A stretch of 64,000 nucleotides of DNA from a bacterium (GCA_004172935.1 SDZD01000024.1:1-64000); one strand, 5' to 3'. Positions 17,301 to 25,719 are shown, counted from the stretch's first letter. Notes: a model not told the origin generated them from the sequence alone. Made by a program: numbers and translations.

Positions 17301-18261
17301 ACTGGCAGTGAACCTGATGCGCGAGGATGCGGACGGGGGCAAAGCGACGGTATTATTCGACCTCTCGAAATTGCGAGAAGGCGAGTGGGTGACATTGCGC
17401 GAACCACTGGGAACAGGGAAGTGGAACAAGGTCAACCAAATTCAGTTTCAGGGCACCGATTGGAGTCCGAACGCCAGCGCACTAAAAATCGAAATCGACG
17501 AAATTGGCACGACCTCCATTGATGAAGAAGCCAACGCGAAAGCACGCGAAATTCTGGCAAATGACCCGACGGCGGGGCCGCCAACTCAGGCGAAGCCCAA
17601 TATCGTGGGTTGGGGATTCTACCCTCAATACCCACAGGCATGGATGAACACGCACAACGGATTTTTGGAGCGCACCGAACAGGGTCGCAAAAAAGACGAC
17701 ATCGGCGTTATATTTCTCGGCGACAGCATTACTCAAGGCTGGACGAACACGGGCAAAGCGGTATGGGACGCCAAATATGCCCCACTGAAAGCCGTTGACT
17801 ATGGCATTGGTGGCGATTCGACGCGCCAAGTGCTGTGGCGGCTAGAGCATGGCGAAGTAGATGGTTTGGCGCCCAAAGTCGTGGTGTTGAAAATTGGCAC
17901 CAATAACCTGTATGGCGACCAAAATAGCGGTAGCGATGAGGAAATCGCTGCCGCTATCGCCCAAATTGTTCGTACATTGCGCCAAAAACTACCGAACTCA
18001 CAGATTTTGCTGCTGGGATTATTGCCACGCCAGAACGACTACTTTTCTGGGCGCATCAAAACAATCAATTCTCTCATCGCACCACTGGACGACGGAAAAA
18101 AGATTCGCTTCCTCGATATGGGGACCAAGTTTCGGGGGCACGAAGGCAAAGGCGATGTGTTCGAGGAGCTTTACAACAGCGACCATCTGCACCTCTCTGC
18201 CAAAGGCTACGAGATGTGGGCCAACACGATGGCGCCACTGTTCGATTCGCTCATGAAGTAA
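14311..18261 (+). CDS. Secreted multidomain protein: VPS10/BNR propeller, duplicated beta modules, SGNH esterase
   Basis: The 1,316-residue protein opens with a signal peptide (MQTRFNLIAFGLCASSSLQCALA). About 700 residues of BNR/Asp-box repeats follow (SLDGGQTWR, STDKGASWT, SDDGGATWKG, SRDGGQTW, SNDKGATWT, SKDGGVTWQK), as in sortilin/VPS10 and GH74 xyloglucanase propellers. Two copies of a ~150-residue module begin at about 743 and 925, each starting IIRD(L/F)GP then EYTYGP-WKNGDNVK, and look like carbohydrate-binding beta-sandwiches. The C-terminus (~1095-1316) is an SGNH/GDSL hydrolase: S1139 in FLGDSITQGW, a glycine in YGIGGDS, N in KIGTNNLYG, and D1291/H1294 in DHLH. It probably binds and deacetylates plant polysaccharide. 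ATG 14311 is preferred over an upstream TTG because the signal peptide begins there. A strong terminator follows. Confidence 0.82.
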   Translation: MQTRFNLIAFGLCASSSLQCALAQPASNISWQPMPLVSPQALRMPGVTIGGEGGQWPRAAPAIAATDPNFLLLPIDVGGFYRSLDGGQTWRLSTRGWNARGANGFAIDPKNANRVIGIGGNGDNWNPTWGQSPNGMYLSTDKGASWTQTLAVPDGKAGRVEFDPTSFDKAKGYCMVAYYSSPLRGLFRSDDGGATWKGLNRIAALEAVDDYNAARIALNPANGTLYLAGKNGFYRSSDKGQTFLKTADMGNIYGLNVIPSQPNTVWISNIDGLFISQDSGKSFRALGAKGISRDKDAAIRDITVSPANAKEMLVWVQNANWRWLRYISHDGGENFTPIRLETGLQSRADIGEVQGTVQSNALIQGGPAFLPFNTRNGYFTWHPTNANIVWGIGGDWVTKSRDGGKTFQWSNNGFNGIMLGQSFNFSATQPNTVFLGFQDNNGAFSNDNGKMWNYRDVSGKGWGGHDYGAGQSGEVMWCGDAEDWGGVRRTRISRDGGQTWAFAKDANGQECRWSGTNISYTSPKDANILFASNWRSNDKGATWTVMADCDGVYTHAAKGELFGRKGNALVQSKDGGVTWQKLTDVEGGFEDVAFDGGRQRWYFASQGQLKSWEKGTWKTLPIPTDQYGNRHCITVAVDPGKSDIVYGGGPANIYATQATVYRSCDAGESFENISTGDGPHEVQWIRVHPLSGDVWLNGQCYGMWRIARPTQLGAAPANQGDMPRVAKVPDGETPLPAAPDGRPHIAKIIRDLGPQGLEYTYGPQWKNGDNVKGTEDSLRLDTTEWGGGGLVLNGANLTPFGETHLALRARPLPNNGAKTLAINIIREGQETRQVSFDLSKLAENRWTLLLAPLGDGDFSNVAQIQLQGTNFGEGAARLRVDIDAIGTAKLAPGAPLIVDEGEAPALKMAPTYAPLKTSYDPNITRIIRDFGPAGAEYTYGPDWKNGDNVKCVEGAVQFDTTTSGGAGIVVNGMDLALAGQTHLALRARVLPGNVAKQLAVNLMREDADGGKATVLFDLSKLREGEWVTLREPLGTGKWNKVNQIQFQGTDWSPNASALKIEIDEIGTTSIDEEANAKAREILANDPTAGPPTQAKPNIVGWGFYPQYPQAWMNTHNGFLERTEQGRKKDDIGVIFLGDSITQGWTNTGKAVWDAKYAPLKAVDYGIGGDSTRQVLWRLEHGEVDGLAPKVVVLKIGTNNLYGDQNSGSDEEIAAAIAQIVRTLRQKLPNSQILLLGLLPRQNDYFSGRIKTINSLIAPLDDGKKIRFLDMGTKFRGHEGKGDVFEELYNSDHLHLSAKGYEMWANTMAPLFDSLMK

Positions 18262-18278
18262 GCGAACCCACTACTTAC

Positions 18279-18327
18279 AACGAAGCCCACAGACACACGC
18301 ATTGGTGTCTGTGGGCTTCGTTATTTT
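18279..18327. terminator. Long perfect hairpin terminator after the SGNH gene
   Basis: Eighteen-base arms (18279-18296 and 18305-18322, core GAAGCCCACAGACAC) with an eight-base loop are followed by ATTTTG. It lies between convergent genes and probably serves both. Confidence 0.85.
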
Positions 18328-18353
18328 GGGTGCAAATTCAGTCGTGAGCAAGA

Positions 18354-19340
18354 CTAGCGATTGAGAGCGGCCATTGAGTCGGCGGTGTAGCGTAGGCCCG
18401 CTGCGACGCCTTGCGGGGCGATCTCTTCGATTCGTTCGAGGTCTTCTTTGGAAAGTTCGACTTCGGCAGCGCCCGCGTTTTCTTCGAGTCGGGAGACTTT
18501 TTTGGTGCCAGGAATGGGCACGATGTCCTGTCCCTGCGCCAGAATCCACGCCAGAGCGAGCTGAGCCGGAGTGCAGCCGTGCTGCCCGGCCATCTCTTCG
18601 ATGCGGGCCACAAGGTCGAGGTTCTTCTGGAAGTTCTCGCCCTGAAAGCGCGGGTTATTGCGGCGGAAGTCGTCTGGCTCCAAGTCGTCGAACGATTTGA
18701 TTTGACCAGTCAGGAAACCACGGCCAAGCGGCGAATAGGCGACCAGAGCGATGCCCAGTTCGCGCAGGGTCGGCAAAATCTCGTCTTCGAGGTCGCGCGT
18801 CCATAGCGAATATTCGGTTTGCAGAGCGCAAATTGGATGAGTTTTGTTGGCGCGGCGGATGGTGTCGGTGCCAGCTTCGCTAAGCCCCAGAAAACGGACT
18901 TTGCCGGCCTTAACCAGTTCGCTCATGGCGCCAACTGTTTCTTCGATGGGCACGGTGGGGTCAACCCGGTGCTGGTAGTAAAGGTCGATGTGGTCGACTT
19001 TGAGACGTTTCAGGCTGGCATCACAGGCCGATTTGACGTATTCGGGACGCCCATTGATACCGCGCACTGTTGGGTCGTTGGGGTCGCGCACGATAGCGAA
19101 TTTGGTGGCGAGTACCACCTGGTCGCGGCGCCCCTTGAGGGATTTGCCGATGAGTTCTTCGTTGAGGAACGGGCCATACATATCCGCCGTATCCCAGAAA
19201 TTGATGCCCAGTTCCAGAGCGCGATCGAGTGTGCGCAGCGATTCTTCATCGTCGCGCTCGCCGTAAAAATCGCTCATGCCCATGCAGCCTAAACCAAGTG
19301 CTGAAACTTCCAAACCGTGACCCAATGTACGTGTGTTCAT
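18354..19340 (-). CDS. Aldo/keto reductase
   Basis: The 328-residue NAD(P)H-dependent oxidoreductase begins [22 protein letters not shown]. It has the catalytic tetrad in order: D and Y in [11 protein letters not shown] in VLATKFA and H in LYYQHRVD. The C-terminal cofactor-binding segment is [16 protein letters not shown]. This is the AKR13/YakC-like subgroup acting on small aldehydes or ketones. ATG 19338-19340 overlaps the stop of the upstream MerR gene (ATGA), so the pair is translationally coupled. The MerR operator at 19716-19747 probably controls both. A long hairpin lies just downstream. Confidence 0.92.
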   Translation of the reverse strand: MNTRTLGHGLEVSALGLGCMGMSDFYGERDDEESLRTLDRALELGINFWDTADMYGPFLNEELIGKSLKGRRDQVVLATKFAIVRDPNDPTVRGINGRPEYVKSACDASLKRLKVDHIDLYYQHRVDPTVPIEETVGAMSELVKAGKVRFLGLSEAGTDTIRRANKTHPICALQTEYSLWTRDLEDEILPTLRELGIALVAYSPLGRGFLTGQIKSFDDLEPDDFRRNNPRFQGENFQKNLDLVARIEEMAGQHGCTPAQLALAWILAQGQDIVPIPGTKKVSRLEENAGAAEVELSKEDLERIEEIAPQGVAAGLRYTADSMAALNR

Positions 19341-19708
19341 GATTCCTCGATATTCCGGTAAAGCTCGATTTTTCGATCTATGAGAGATAGGTTGCTTTGC
19401 AACTGCTGTAACTGCTGGCAAATCGTCGTCCGATGGGCTTCGAGCAGTTCGCGGCGTGCCTTGGCGCTTTCATCGCCCTGTGCGCGTAGCACCGCGTATT
19501 TCTGCATGGTGCGAATCGGCATTCCCGTCAGGCGAAGCCGCGACAAAAATACCACCCAGTCGCAGTCGGCCTGTGAGAAGCTGCGGTGCCCGCTGTTCGA
19601 GCGGGCGACATTGCCCAGTAACCCTACCCGCTCGTAGTAGCGAAGTGTGTAAGCGGAGACGCCGGTTGCTATAGCCACCTCTCGAATCGAAAACGTCTTT
19701 TCCGGCAT
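19337..19708 (-). CDS. MerR-family transcriptional regulator
   Basis: The 123-residue protein opens with a MerR winged helix, [26 protein letters not shown], followed by the wing region and a long dimerisation helix ([38 protein letters not shown]). There are no cysteine clusters for metal sensing, so a small-molecule or redox-insensitive effector is more likely. It directly precedes and overlaps the aldo/keto reductase gene. MerR regulators of this short type commonly sit beside aldo/keto reductases and bind a palindrome in a promoter with an overlong spacer, as seen just upstream. Confidence 0.93.
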   Translation of the reverse strand: MPEKTFSIREVAIATGVSAYTLRYYERVGLLGNVARSNSGHRSFSQADCDWVVFLSRLRLTGMPIRTMQKYAVLRAQGDESAKARRELLEAHRTTICQQLQQLQSNLSLIDRKIELYRNIEES

Positions 19709-19715
19709 GAAAGAT

Positions 19716-19747
19716 AATGTACTTGCTTAGAGCGCACTCTAAGTCAA
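19716..19747 (-). promoter_or_regulatory. MerR-type promoter with palindromic operator in a 20-base spacer
   Basis: On the minus strand TTGACT (19742-19747) and TACATT (19716-19721) are separated by 20 bases. The spacer holds the dyad CTTAGAG-TGCG-CTCTAAG (19726-19743, overlapping the -35). Overlong spacers with a central palindrome are the hallmark of MerR-activated promoters. The -10 ends eight bases before the ATG, so the transcript would be leaderless or nearly so. Confidence 0.82.
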
Positions 19748-19765
19748 GGGCTATGGACAAATTTA

Positions 19766-21697
19766 TTAGCCAGAGCGCCCAACGATGTCGGCGCCGAAGA
19801 CGCTTTGGGCGTAGCCGACGAGGTCACTATTGTTTTCGCTGTCCAAGCCATCTTCCTCTTCTTCAGGCTCCTCTTCAATCACTACTTCTACTTTTTTTTC
19901 CGGTGCAGCTAAAACGAACTTCAGGCGGCGCGGCTTATCGAGCGTGGTATTGATGACATCCTCGAACGGCATACGTCCCAGAGCGTCGGTGGCCTTGGCG
20001 TGGTGGAACTCCTTGGAGAATTGCAAAACCACCTGTTCGTTGGTGAATTCGAGGGGGGTGGCATCGACGAGATACGACGCCGCCGGAATCGAGATTTTAT
20101 TGCGCACACGCCTCAGTACGGCGGGCCAAAGCTCGATCAATTCGTCGAAATTGGAAATACGCCGCCCCTGTTTTTTCGGCTTCTGAACGGGGACAGGAAT
20201 AACCTCGACTTCTGGCTCATCCTGCCGTTCGGGTTCGGTGGGAGCGTAAGATTCGACGGGCACAACCTCGGCAGGCACTTCTTCGACGGGTTGGACCGCA
20301 ACAGGAGTTTCGACTTCGGCGTAAACCGTTTCCTCGACGTGCGTTTCTTCCGGCTCTTCCATGCTGACCGCTTCGGCCTCAAGCGCGGCCTCTTCCTCGG
20401 TGGGTGCAGGAATATGAACCGCTTCGACGCGAGTTGGCGGCGGCGTTGGAACAGCAACAGGGGTTTCAACGGGAGTTGGCGCCGAAATCGTCGGTGGCGT
20501 TGGAGCAGGATTCGTGGCAGCAGGCGTAGCAATGCCCATTTTGTCGCGCCAGCTGGCGCGCGGGGCGCTGGGGGCTTGCGGCTGCGCTGCGGGTTGGGTC
20601 GAGGCGACGGTGAAGTGGCCTTCACAGGCGCGCACGAGGCACAACTCCAATAACAGGCGATGGTCGGTCGACTGACGCATCTCCTTTTCCGATTCGCGCA
20701 GCAGGGTCAGAAAGCCTTCGAGCTTGGCGCGGCCCATCGCGGCGGCGTGGTGTTCGCGGGCGGCGTGTTCTTCGTTCGAGAGGTCGGCGGGAAGCGGGAA
20801 GCCGACGGTTTGCAACAACAAATCGCGCGCGTAGGAGGTGAGGTCACGCGCCAACTGGCCGAAGGATGCGCCCTCATCGACGGCGTTTTCGACGAATTGC
20901 AGCGCGCCGCGTGTATCGCCCGCAGAGACGCTATCCATCATGCCGAACAGCAATTCCTGGGGCACACCGCCCAGCACGAGGCGCACATCGGGGCCGCCGA
21001 TTTCGTCGCCCGAAAAGGCCGACACCTGCTCCAGCAACGTCAGGGCATCGCGCAAGGCACCATCGGCGTGGCGAGCGATGAGTTTGGCGGCATCGGCGTG
21101 CAGCACCATGCCTTCGGAACTGGCGACGTATTGAAGCCGCTTAGCGATGTCAGGGGGCGTGACGCGGCGGAAGTCGAAGCGCTGGCAACGACTGGTGATG
21201 GTGGCGGGGACTTTGTGAGAGTCGGTGGTGGCGAGAACGAAAATCGCGTGAGCAGGCGGCTCTTCGAGGGTTTTGAGCAACGCATTGAAAGCGTTGTTCG
21301 AGAGCATGTGGACTTCGTCGATGATGTAGATGCGATAGCGACCTTCGGCGGGCGCCATGCCCACTTTGTCGATGATGGCTTCGCGGATGTTATCGACGCC
21401 CGTGTTGGAGGCGGCGTCGATTTCGGTGAGGTCCATCACCGGCTGGTTTTTGGCGACGCGCACACAGAAATCGCACTGGTTACAGGGCGTGGGGGTTGGG
21501 CCTTGCGAACAGTTGAGGCATTTGGCCAGCAGACGAGCGTTGGTGGTTTTGCCGATACCGCGCGGCCCGGTGAACAGGTAAGCGTGCGCCACGCGCGGAG
21601 GCTCGGCGGTGAGGGCGTTGCGAAGCGTGCGCGCTACATGCTCCTGACCGACGACATCTTCAAAGGTTTGGGGGCGGTACTTGCGGTAAAGACTCAT
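19766..21697 (-). CDS. dnaX: DNA polymerase III subunit gamma/tau
   Basis: The 643-residue clamp-loader ATPase begins MSLYRKYRPQTFEDVVGQEH. It has Walker A GPRGIGKT at residues 44-51 and a zinc-binding cysteine group (C60, C63, C72, C75, C78). Walker B/DExH is YIIDEVHML, sensor 1 is ATTDSHKV, and the SRC arginine-finger motif is TITSRCQRF. The AAA+ core ends near residue 370. A long Pro/Glu/Val-rich linker (about 375-505) leads to a C-terminal tau-like domain. It loads the beta sliding clamp and, through tau, ties the polymerases to the helicase. A run of six A's (20172-20177 on the plus strand as T's) in the linker could allow slippage to a short gamma form. It is divergent from the TPR gene. 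Confidence 0.95.
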   Translation of the reverse strand: MSLYRKYRPQTFEDVVGQEHVARTLRNALTAEPPRVAHAYLFTGPRGIGKTTNARLLAKCLNCSQGPTPTPCNQCDFCVRVAKNQPVMDLTEIDAASNTGVDNIREAIIDKVGMAPAEGRYRIYIIDEVHMLSNNAFNALLKTLEEPPAHAIFVLATTDSHKVPATITSRCQRFDFRRVTPPDIAKRLQYVASSEGMVLHADAAKLIARHADGALRDALTLLEQVSAFSGDEIGGPDVRLVLGGVPQELLFGMMDSVSAGDTRGALQFVENAVDEGASFGQLARDLTSYARDLLLQTVGFPLPADLSNEEHAAREHHAAAMGRAKLEGFLTLLRESEKEMRQSTDHRLLLELCLVRACEGHFTVASTQPAAQPQAPSAPRASWRDKMGIATPAATNPAPTPPTISAPTPVETPVAVPTPPPTRVEAVHIPAPTEEEAALEAEAVSMEEPEETHVEETVYAEVETPVAVQPVEEVPAEVVPVESYAPTEPERQDEPEVEVIPVPVQKPKKQGRRISNFDELIELWPAVLRRVRNKISIPAASYLVDATPLEFTNEQVVLQFSKEFHHAKATDALGRMPFEDVINTTLDKPRRLKFVLAAPEKKVEVVIEEEPEEEEDGLDSENNSDLVGYAQSVFGADIVGRSG

Positions 21698-21895
21698 TGG
21701 AAATGCGGAATGGCCAGACGAACGAGCAGCCAGTTTAGCGGCGCGAATTTTCGAATTTGAGCGGCATTTGCTTTTCTTTCAGAGTAATTTCTGGAAGCAT
21801 ATCCCTCTTTCACATGGTTTGAAGGCTAGGCTACGTTTGGCGAAATTTGACGCGATGAATAACACTGCATCACGAAATTTTTCTCTCAATTCGTC

Positions 21896-23599
21896 ATGCA
21901 CTCCGCCATCAAAATTTCGCTGTGTTTGCTGCTGCTCACAGTGCCACTTCAAGCCCAAACCCCAACCGATTTCGCGGGCTGGAAGGCCAAAGCAACCGAA
22001 CTTCTGAACGCTCCGGGCGAGGGAGAGAACGAGATTCGCCGCAAGTGGGATCAAGGCACCAAAGCGACTGAAGCGGGCAAAGCCCTAATGGAAGCGGCTA
22101 AATTGGCCCCCGATGCGGCAGCGAAATTTAAAACGCTCGATAGCGCGGGAGCGGCCTTCGCCAAAGGCAATGGCTCGAACAGAGAGGCAATCGAAGCCTA
22201 CCAACAGGCGCGGGACATCACTTCGGCGCCGCCCGAAGAGCGGGCGCGCGTGGGACTGGAAGCAGCGAAGTTGAGCTTTGACATCGCGGATTACGAGAAA
22301 GTCGTCGCCATTACAGGCGCCAGCGACAAACAGAAGGCACAGGCATACGTGGAAATCGGCCTCAAAAGCGGAGTCGTCAAAGATTTCAATCGCGCCGCCC
22401 AGAGCTACGAGATGGCGGCAAAATTAGACAAGACAAAGGCCAATAGCTATCTGGATTCAGCCTCGGTGTACGCGCAGCAAATGACGCCCGTCGCCAACGG
22501 CGAAGCGATGCTGGACAGCGTTTATAAAGCCAAACTGAAATTGATAGATGAATCGGAACGAACCGACGACGAGAAAGCGACTTCGCGGCCTTATGTGTTG
22601 GCGAACTGGGCCAGAGACATCAATGCCATCGGCGTCAGCGAACGGGCCAGCACTTTGTGGCAACAGGCTGCCGATAGCCCGAAAGCGACTGAACAGTTAC
22701 GCTACGATTCGCTGAAGAACGCCGCGACTGCCGCGCAGAAATCGAAGGACTACGATGGCGCTTTCACGCTATGGGCTAAAGTAGGCAAAATTGCGAACGA
22801 CTCGTATCTCAGCGCTCAAGAAGTGGCGTTGGGGCGGAGCGATGCCCTGCTCAGCAAAGGCGAATACACCAAGACGCGCGATGAACTGGGAACGCTGCTA
22901 ACGCACCCTAAAGCGGGGCCACGCGAGAAAGAGGGCATTTTGCTGACGCAAAGCAGCCTGTATTTCGACGAAGCCGATGCCCTCGAAAAGAAACCCGCTC
23001 CCGCCGAGCAAATCGCGGCCAGCGAAGCAGAGGGAGTGAAGATGATGGACACGTTATGGGCAATCCCCACCACCTCCGACGCGGCAATGCTGCAAATCAT
23101 GGTGAAGAAAACGGAGCGAAAGTTGAAGAAAAAGGAATACGTGGCAGCGCACGAACTTGTATCAGCGGGAATTACCAAGTTCACGGAGCGTAAATTGGGG
23201 ACTGAGTGGCTGCAACAACTGCATATCCTCAATGGCGATATTTACAGAGGTGAAAAACAGTACGCCAGTGCCATGATCTCGTATTCGACAGGGATTATCC
23301 GGCAGGGCTGGGACGGCGCCGCTCTCGTCCCTAACCAACCCATTTATAACGCAGCAATAGGCATGTTAAGCGAAGCGACGGAAGCCAAAAAATTCGACGA
23401 GGCGCGCAAAGTCGTCGAGTGGTTGGACAAATGGCAAGTCCCCGTTGACCCAACCGTGCTTTATAAAATCGAACTCGAAATCAAAGCCGGAAACAAAGAA
23501 GCCGCGCGCGAACTCATCACCAAAAACAAACCACTAATCGCCCAAGAAGAAAGCAAGAAAAAACTGGCCGAACTCGAAACGCTGGCCTTCGCGAATTAA
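21896..23599 (+). CDS. Secreted tetratricopeptide-like protein
   Basis: The 567-residue protein has a signal peptide (MHSAIKISLCLLLLTVPLQA) and is otherwise almost entirely helical, Ala/Lys/Glu-rich. Its repeated helical hairpins resemble degenerate TPR units, for example NREAIEAYQQARDITSAPPEERARVGLEAA begins one, and DFNRAAQSYEMAAKLDKTKA another. No catalytic motif is seen. Such exported TPR proteins usually act as scaffolds in envelope complexes. It is a single gene: divergent from dnaX with a 198-base gap that shows no clear structure, and followed by a large inverted repeat shared with the convergent purC. The ATG has no Shine-Dalgarno. Confidence 0.7.
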   Translation: MHSAIKISLCLLLLTVPLQAQTPTDFAGWKAKATELLNAPGEGENEIRRKWDQGTKATEAGKALMEAAKLAPDAAAKFKTLDSAGAAFAKGNGSNREAIEAYQQARDITSAPPEERARVGLEAAKLSFDIADYEKVVAITGASDKQKAQAYVEIGLKSGVVKDFNRAAQSYEMAAKLDKTKANSYLDSASVYAQQMTPVANGEAMLDSVYKAKLKLIDESERTDDEKATSRPYVLANWARDINAIGVSERASTLWQQAADSPKATEQLRYDSLKNAATAAQKSKDYDGAFTLWAKVGKIANDSYLSAQEVALGRSDALLSKGEYTKTRDELGTLLTHPKAGPREKEGILLTQSSLYFDEADALEKKPAPAEQIAASEAEGVKMMDTLWAIPTTSDAAMLQIMVKKTERKLKKKEYVAAHELVSAGITKFTERKLGTEWLQQLHILNGDIYRGEKQYASAMISYSTGIIRQGWDGAALVPNQPIYNAAIGMLSEATEAKKFDEARKVVEWLDKWQVPVDPTVLYKIELEIKAGNKEAARELITKNKPLIAQEESKKKLAELETLAFAN

Positions 23600-23600
23600 C

Positions 23601-23645
23601 CATATAGTAGCGCGTTGGTCGCACTTTCCAACGCGCTACTATATG
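23601..23645. terminator. 18-base-arm inverted repeat between convergent genes
   Basis: The arms CATATAGTAGCGCGTTGG and CCAACGCGCTACTATATG enclose TCGCACTTT. No T-run follows, so it may act as a Rho-independent-like block, an mRNA 3' stabiliser or a dispersed palindrome. Confidence 0.6.
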
Positions 23646-23651
23646 ACTCTC

Positions 23652-24554
23652 TTAGTTCTGGGTTTCGGTGCGCAGGGAGCGAACGTCGCGGTCGGGCCAG
23701 CGTAGGCCCGTCAAGCGGTCGTAGGCTTCGGCGTATTTGGCGCTCGTCTTCTGGGCGATTTCGGCGGGCAATTCGGGGCCGGGGGCGGTTTTGTTCCAGT
23801 CGAGGGTTTGAAGGTAGTCGCGCACGAACTGTTTGTCGAACGAGGCTTGACCACGGCCCGGTTCGTACTGCTTCGAATCCCAGAAGCGCGAGGAGTCGGG
23901 CGTCGCCATTTCGTCGACTATGATGATGTCGCCATCGACTTCGCCGAACTCGAATTTGGTGTCGGCCAGAATCAGGCCACGGTCAAGCGCATAGTTGGCA
24001 ACCCAATCATAAAGCGCCAGAGAAACGTCGCGCACGGCTTCGGCTTTTTTCTTACCGAGAATATCGCAGGTCTGCTCCCAGTTGATGGCTTCATCGTGCG
24101 AACCGATTTGGGCCTTGGTGGTGGGCGTGAAAATGGGCGAGGGCAATTTATCGGACTCGCGTAGGCCAGAGGGCAATTTCACACCGCACACTTCGCCGCT
24201 CTGCTGGTATTGAGTCCAGCCGGAGCCGCTGAGGTAGCCGCGCACGACGCATTCGACGGGCAAAACCTCGGCTTTGCGGCACAGCATGGCGCGACCATCC
24301 CAATCGTGTTCGAGGCCGTATTCGCGCAGGGGTTCAGGGAAGTCGTTGACTCGGTGCAATAAAAGGTGGTTATCCACGATATGCGAGGTGCGCGCAAACC
24401 AGAACACCGACAGGGTCGAGAGGATTTTGCCCTTGTCGGGGATGGGCGTGGGCAACACCACGTCGAATGCGGAAATACGGTCGGAAGCGACCAGAACCAA
24501 ATTTTCGCCCGCATCGAAGAGTTCGCGGACTTTTCCTGAAGCAATGGGATTCAT
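23652..24554 (-). CDS. purC: Phosphoribosylaminoimidazole-succinocarboxamide synthase
   Basis: This 300-residue enzyme joins CAIR and aspartate with ATP to make SAICAR in purine synthesis. The SAICAR synthetase signatures are visible in order: GKVRELFDAGENLVLVAS, ASDRISAFD, VVRGYLSGSGW, LPSPIFTPTTKA, ADTKFEFGEVDG and IIVDEMATPDSSRFWD. The length matches the stand-alone yeast/long bacterial type (about 300) rather than the short 240-residue type. It stands alone, not in a pur cluster. The ATG at 24552-24554 has no clear Shine-Dalgarno. Confidence 0.96.
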   Translation of the reverse strand: MNPIASGKVRELFDAGENLVLVASDRISAFDVVLPTPIPDKGKILSTLSVFWFARTSHIVDNHLLLHRVNDFPEPLREYGLEHDWDGRAMLCRKAEVLPVECVVRGYLSGSGWTQYQQSGEVCGVKLPSGLRESDKLPSPIFTPTTKAQIGSHDEAINWEQTCDILGKKKAEAVRDVSLALYDWVANYALDRGLILADTKFEFGEVDGDIIIVDEMATPDSSRFWDSKQYEPGRGQASFDKQFVRDYLQTLDWNKTAPGPELPAEIAQKTSAKYAEAYDRLTGLRWPDRDVRSLRTETQN

Positions 24555-24661
24555 GTTGAGTTTTTAGTAGTTGGTTTGTAGTGGTTAGTTTTTCGGGCCT
24601 AACGGCAAAGCGCTGGGCGGTGATTTATGCCGCCCATAAAATTCGTTGGATGCAGTGAAGT

Positions 24662-25135
24662 TTATTTGGGCGAGGGGACTCTTTCGTTGAGCGCCGTCAC
24701 AAGGGCATCCGAGTTTTCCAATTCACGCAAACGAACGCGGTCGAGGCGTTTGATGTGTCTCTCCTGTTCGAGTTGGACATTGCTGTAGCGAAGTTGGAGC
24801 CAGCCATTTTTCATCTCAAATCCGGTGAGATCGGGCCATTGAATGCGAAGCAACGAACGCTCGGAGAGGCTGACACGAATCTCGTATTGAGCCAACTCGA
24901 CGGAACCGTATTTGGCCTGATTATCGCGGCGCTGGATGTCGGAAAGGCGCATTATCATTACGATGACGGCAACGGCCACAACCGCGCCAACTCCCAATTT
25001 CAGGTAAGCGTTGGGCCACGGAATGAGGTTCATGCCAAGCCATGCGACGACGCTGAGGGGCAACAGGAGCTTGCCCTGTTCCGAGAATTTGAGTTCGCCC
25101 ACTGTGGGCGAGATGAATTTAAAACGTTGTTCCAT
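24662..25135 (-). CDS. Small membrane protein with PH-like cytoplasmic domain, unknown function
   Basis: The 157-residue product starts at ATG 25133-25135 (MEQRFKFISPTVGELKF). It has two adjacent hydrophobic segments (LLPLSVVAWLGMNLIPW and LKLGVGAVVAVAVIVMIM) and a C-terminal ~85-residue strand-rich domain (VELAQYEIRVSLSERSLLRIQWPDLTGFEMKN begins it). The pattern, two membrane spans followed by a PH-like fold, recalls YdbS/YdbT-type or DUF304-like proteins, but I cannot name the family. The gene four bases upstream has the same architecture, so the two probably form a two-gene unit. A weak hairpin (GGGCGG/CCGCCC, 24614-24636) lies downstream. Confidence 0.6.
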   Translation of the reverse strand: MEQRFKFISPTVGELKFSEQGKLLLPLSVVAWLGMNLIPWPNAYLKLGVGAVVAVAVIVMIMRLSDIQRRDNQAKYGSVELAQYEIRVSLSERSLLRIQWPDLTGFEMKNGWLQLRYSNVQLEQERHIKRLDRVRLRELENSDALVTALNERVPSPK

Positions 25136-25139
25136 TGGG

Positions 25140-25610
25140 TTACATAGGAGACAGGGGGATAAAGTCGCTGGCACCGCTGCCCAGTCGCACGCGGCGTTTG
25201 AGTTCTTCGGTAAGCAACTGCGAGTTCTCGATTTCGCGCGTCGCCAGAGTTTCGAGTCCGCCCTTGTGATGAATTTCGAGTTTGCCGGGGCCAACAGAGA
25301 GATGATCTATATCCTCGAAGGCGATAACGCGCTCGTCGGGCTTCATATCGGTGATGAAAACCCCCGTTCGAACCAGCCGAATGGAGCCGCGTTCGGCGCG
25401 CTTGCGGCGCACATCGAGAGCATGTTGCGCGCTCCACAACTTCCAGGCGAGAGCAGCAAGCGCCCCCCACAGCACCGCCGAAACCGGGCCACGCGCGGCG
25501 GGCAGAGGCAATAGCGCGCCAATGACCATGAGCGCCAACACAGTTCCCGCCATAAGAAAACGCCCGGCGCGCTCATCCTGTGGCGAGGGTGGCAAAAAGC
25601 GAAAGGTCAT
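25140..25610 (-). CDS. Small membrane protein with PH-like domain, partner of the next gene
   Basis: The 156-residue protein begins MTFRFLPPSPQDERAGRF. It has two hydrophobic segments (LMAGTVLALMVIGALLPLPA and SAVLWGALAALAWKLWSA) and a soluble C-terminal half with alternating strands (IRLVRTGVFITDMKPDERVIAFEDIDHLSV, in two pieces around RTGVFITDM). The layout equals that of the downstream protein and a distant paralogy is likely: both have an N-terminal strand, two spans and a domain ending in an acidic, leucine-rich helix. No function can be given. The start at 25608-25610 is divergent from pnuC with 109 bases between, in which I found no riboswitch. Confidence 0.6.
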   Translation of the reverse strand: MTFRFLPPSPQDERAGRFLMAGTVLALMVIGALLPLPAARGPVSAVLWGALAALAWKLWSAQHALDVRRKRAERGSIRLVRTGVFITDMKPDERVIAFEDIDHLSVGPGKLEIHHKGGLETLATREIENSQLLTEELKRRVRLGSGASDFIPLSPM

Positions 25611-25719
25611 CGTAAAAGAGTTTTGCCTTCTGGCTCAAAAGCTCGCCATCGCACGGCCTCCAATAAGCCTATATTGCCCGCTCCGTCACGACTACTGGTA
25701 AAACAACGGGCGGAAAAAT

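Noticed and set aside
20660..21760. 366-codon plus-strand frame opposite dnaX
   Set aside because: Antisense shadow of the AAA+ core; low-complexity Gly/Val/His composition.
25611..25719. NAD-sensing riboswitch before pnuC
   Set aside because: I found no conserved core or paired structure matching a known NAD riboswitch class.
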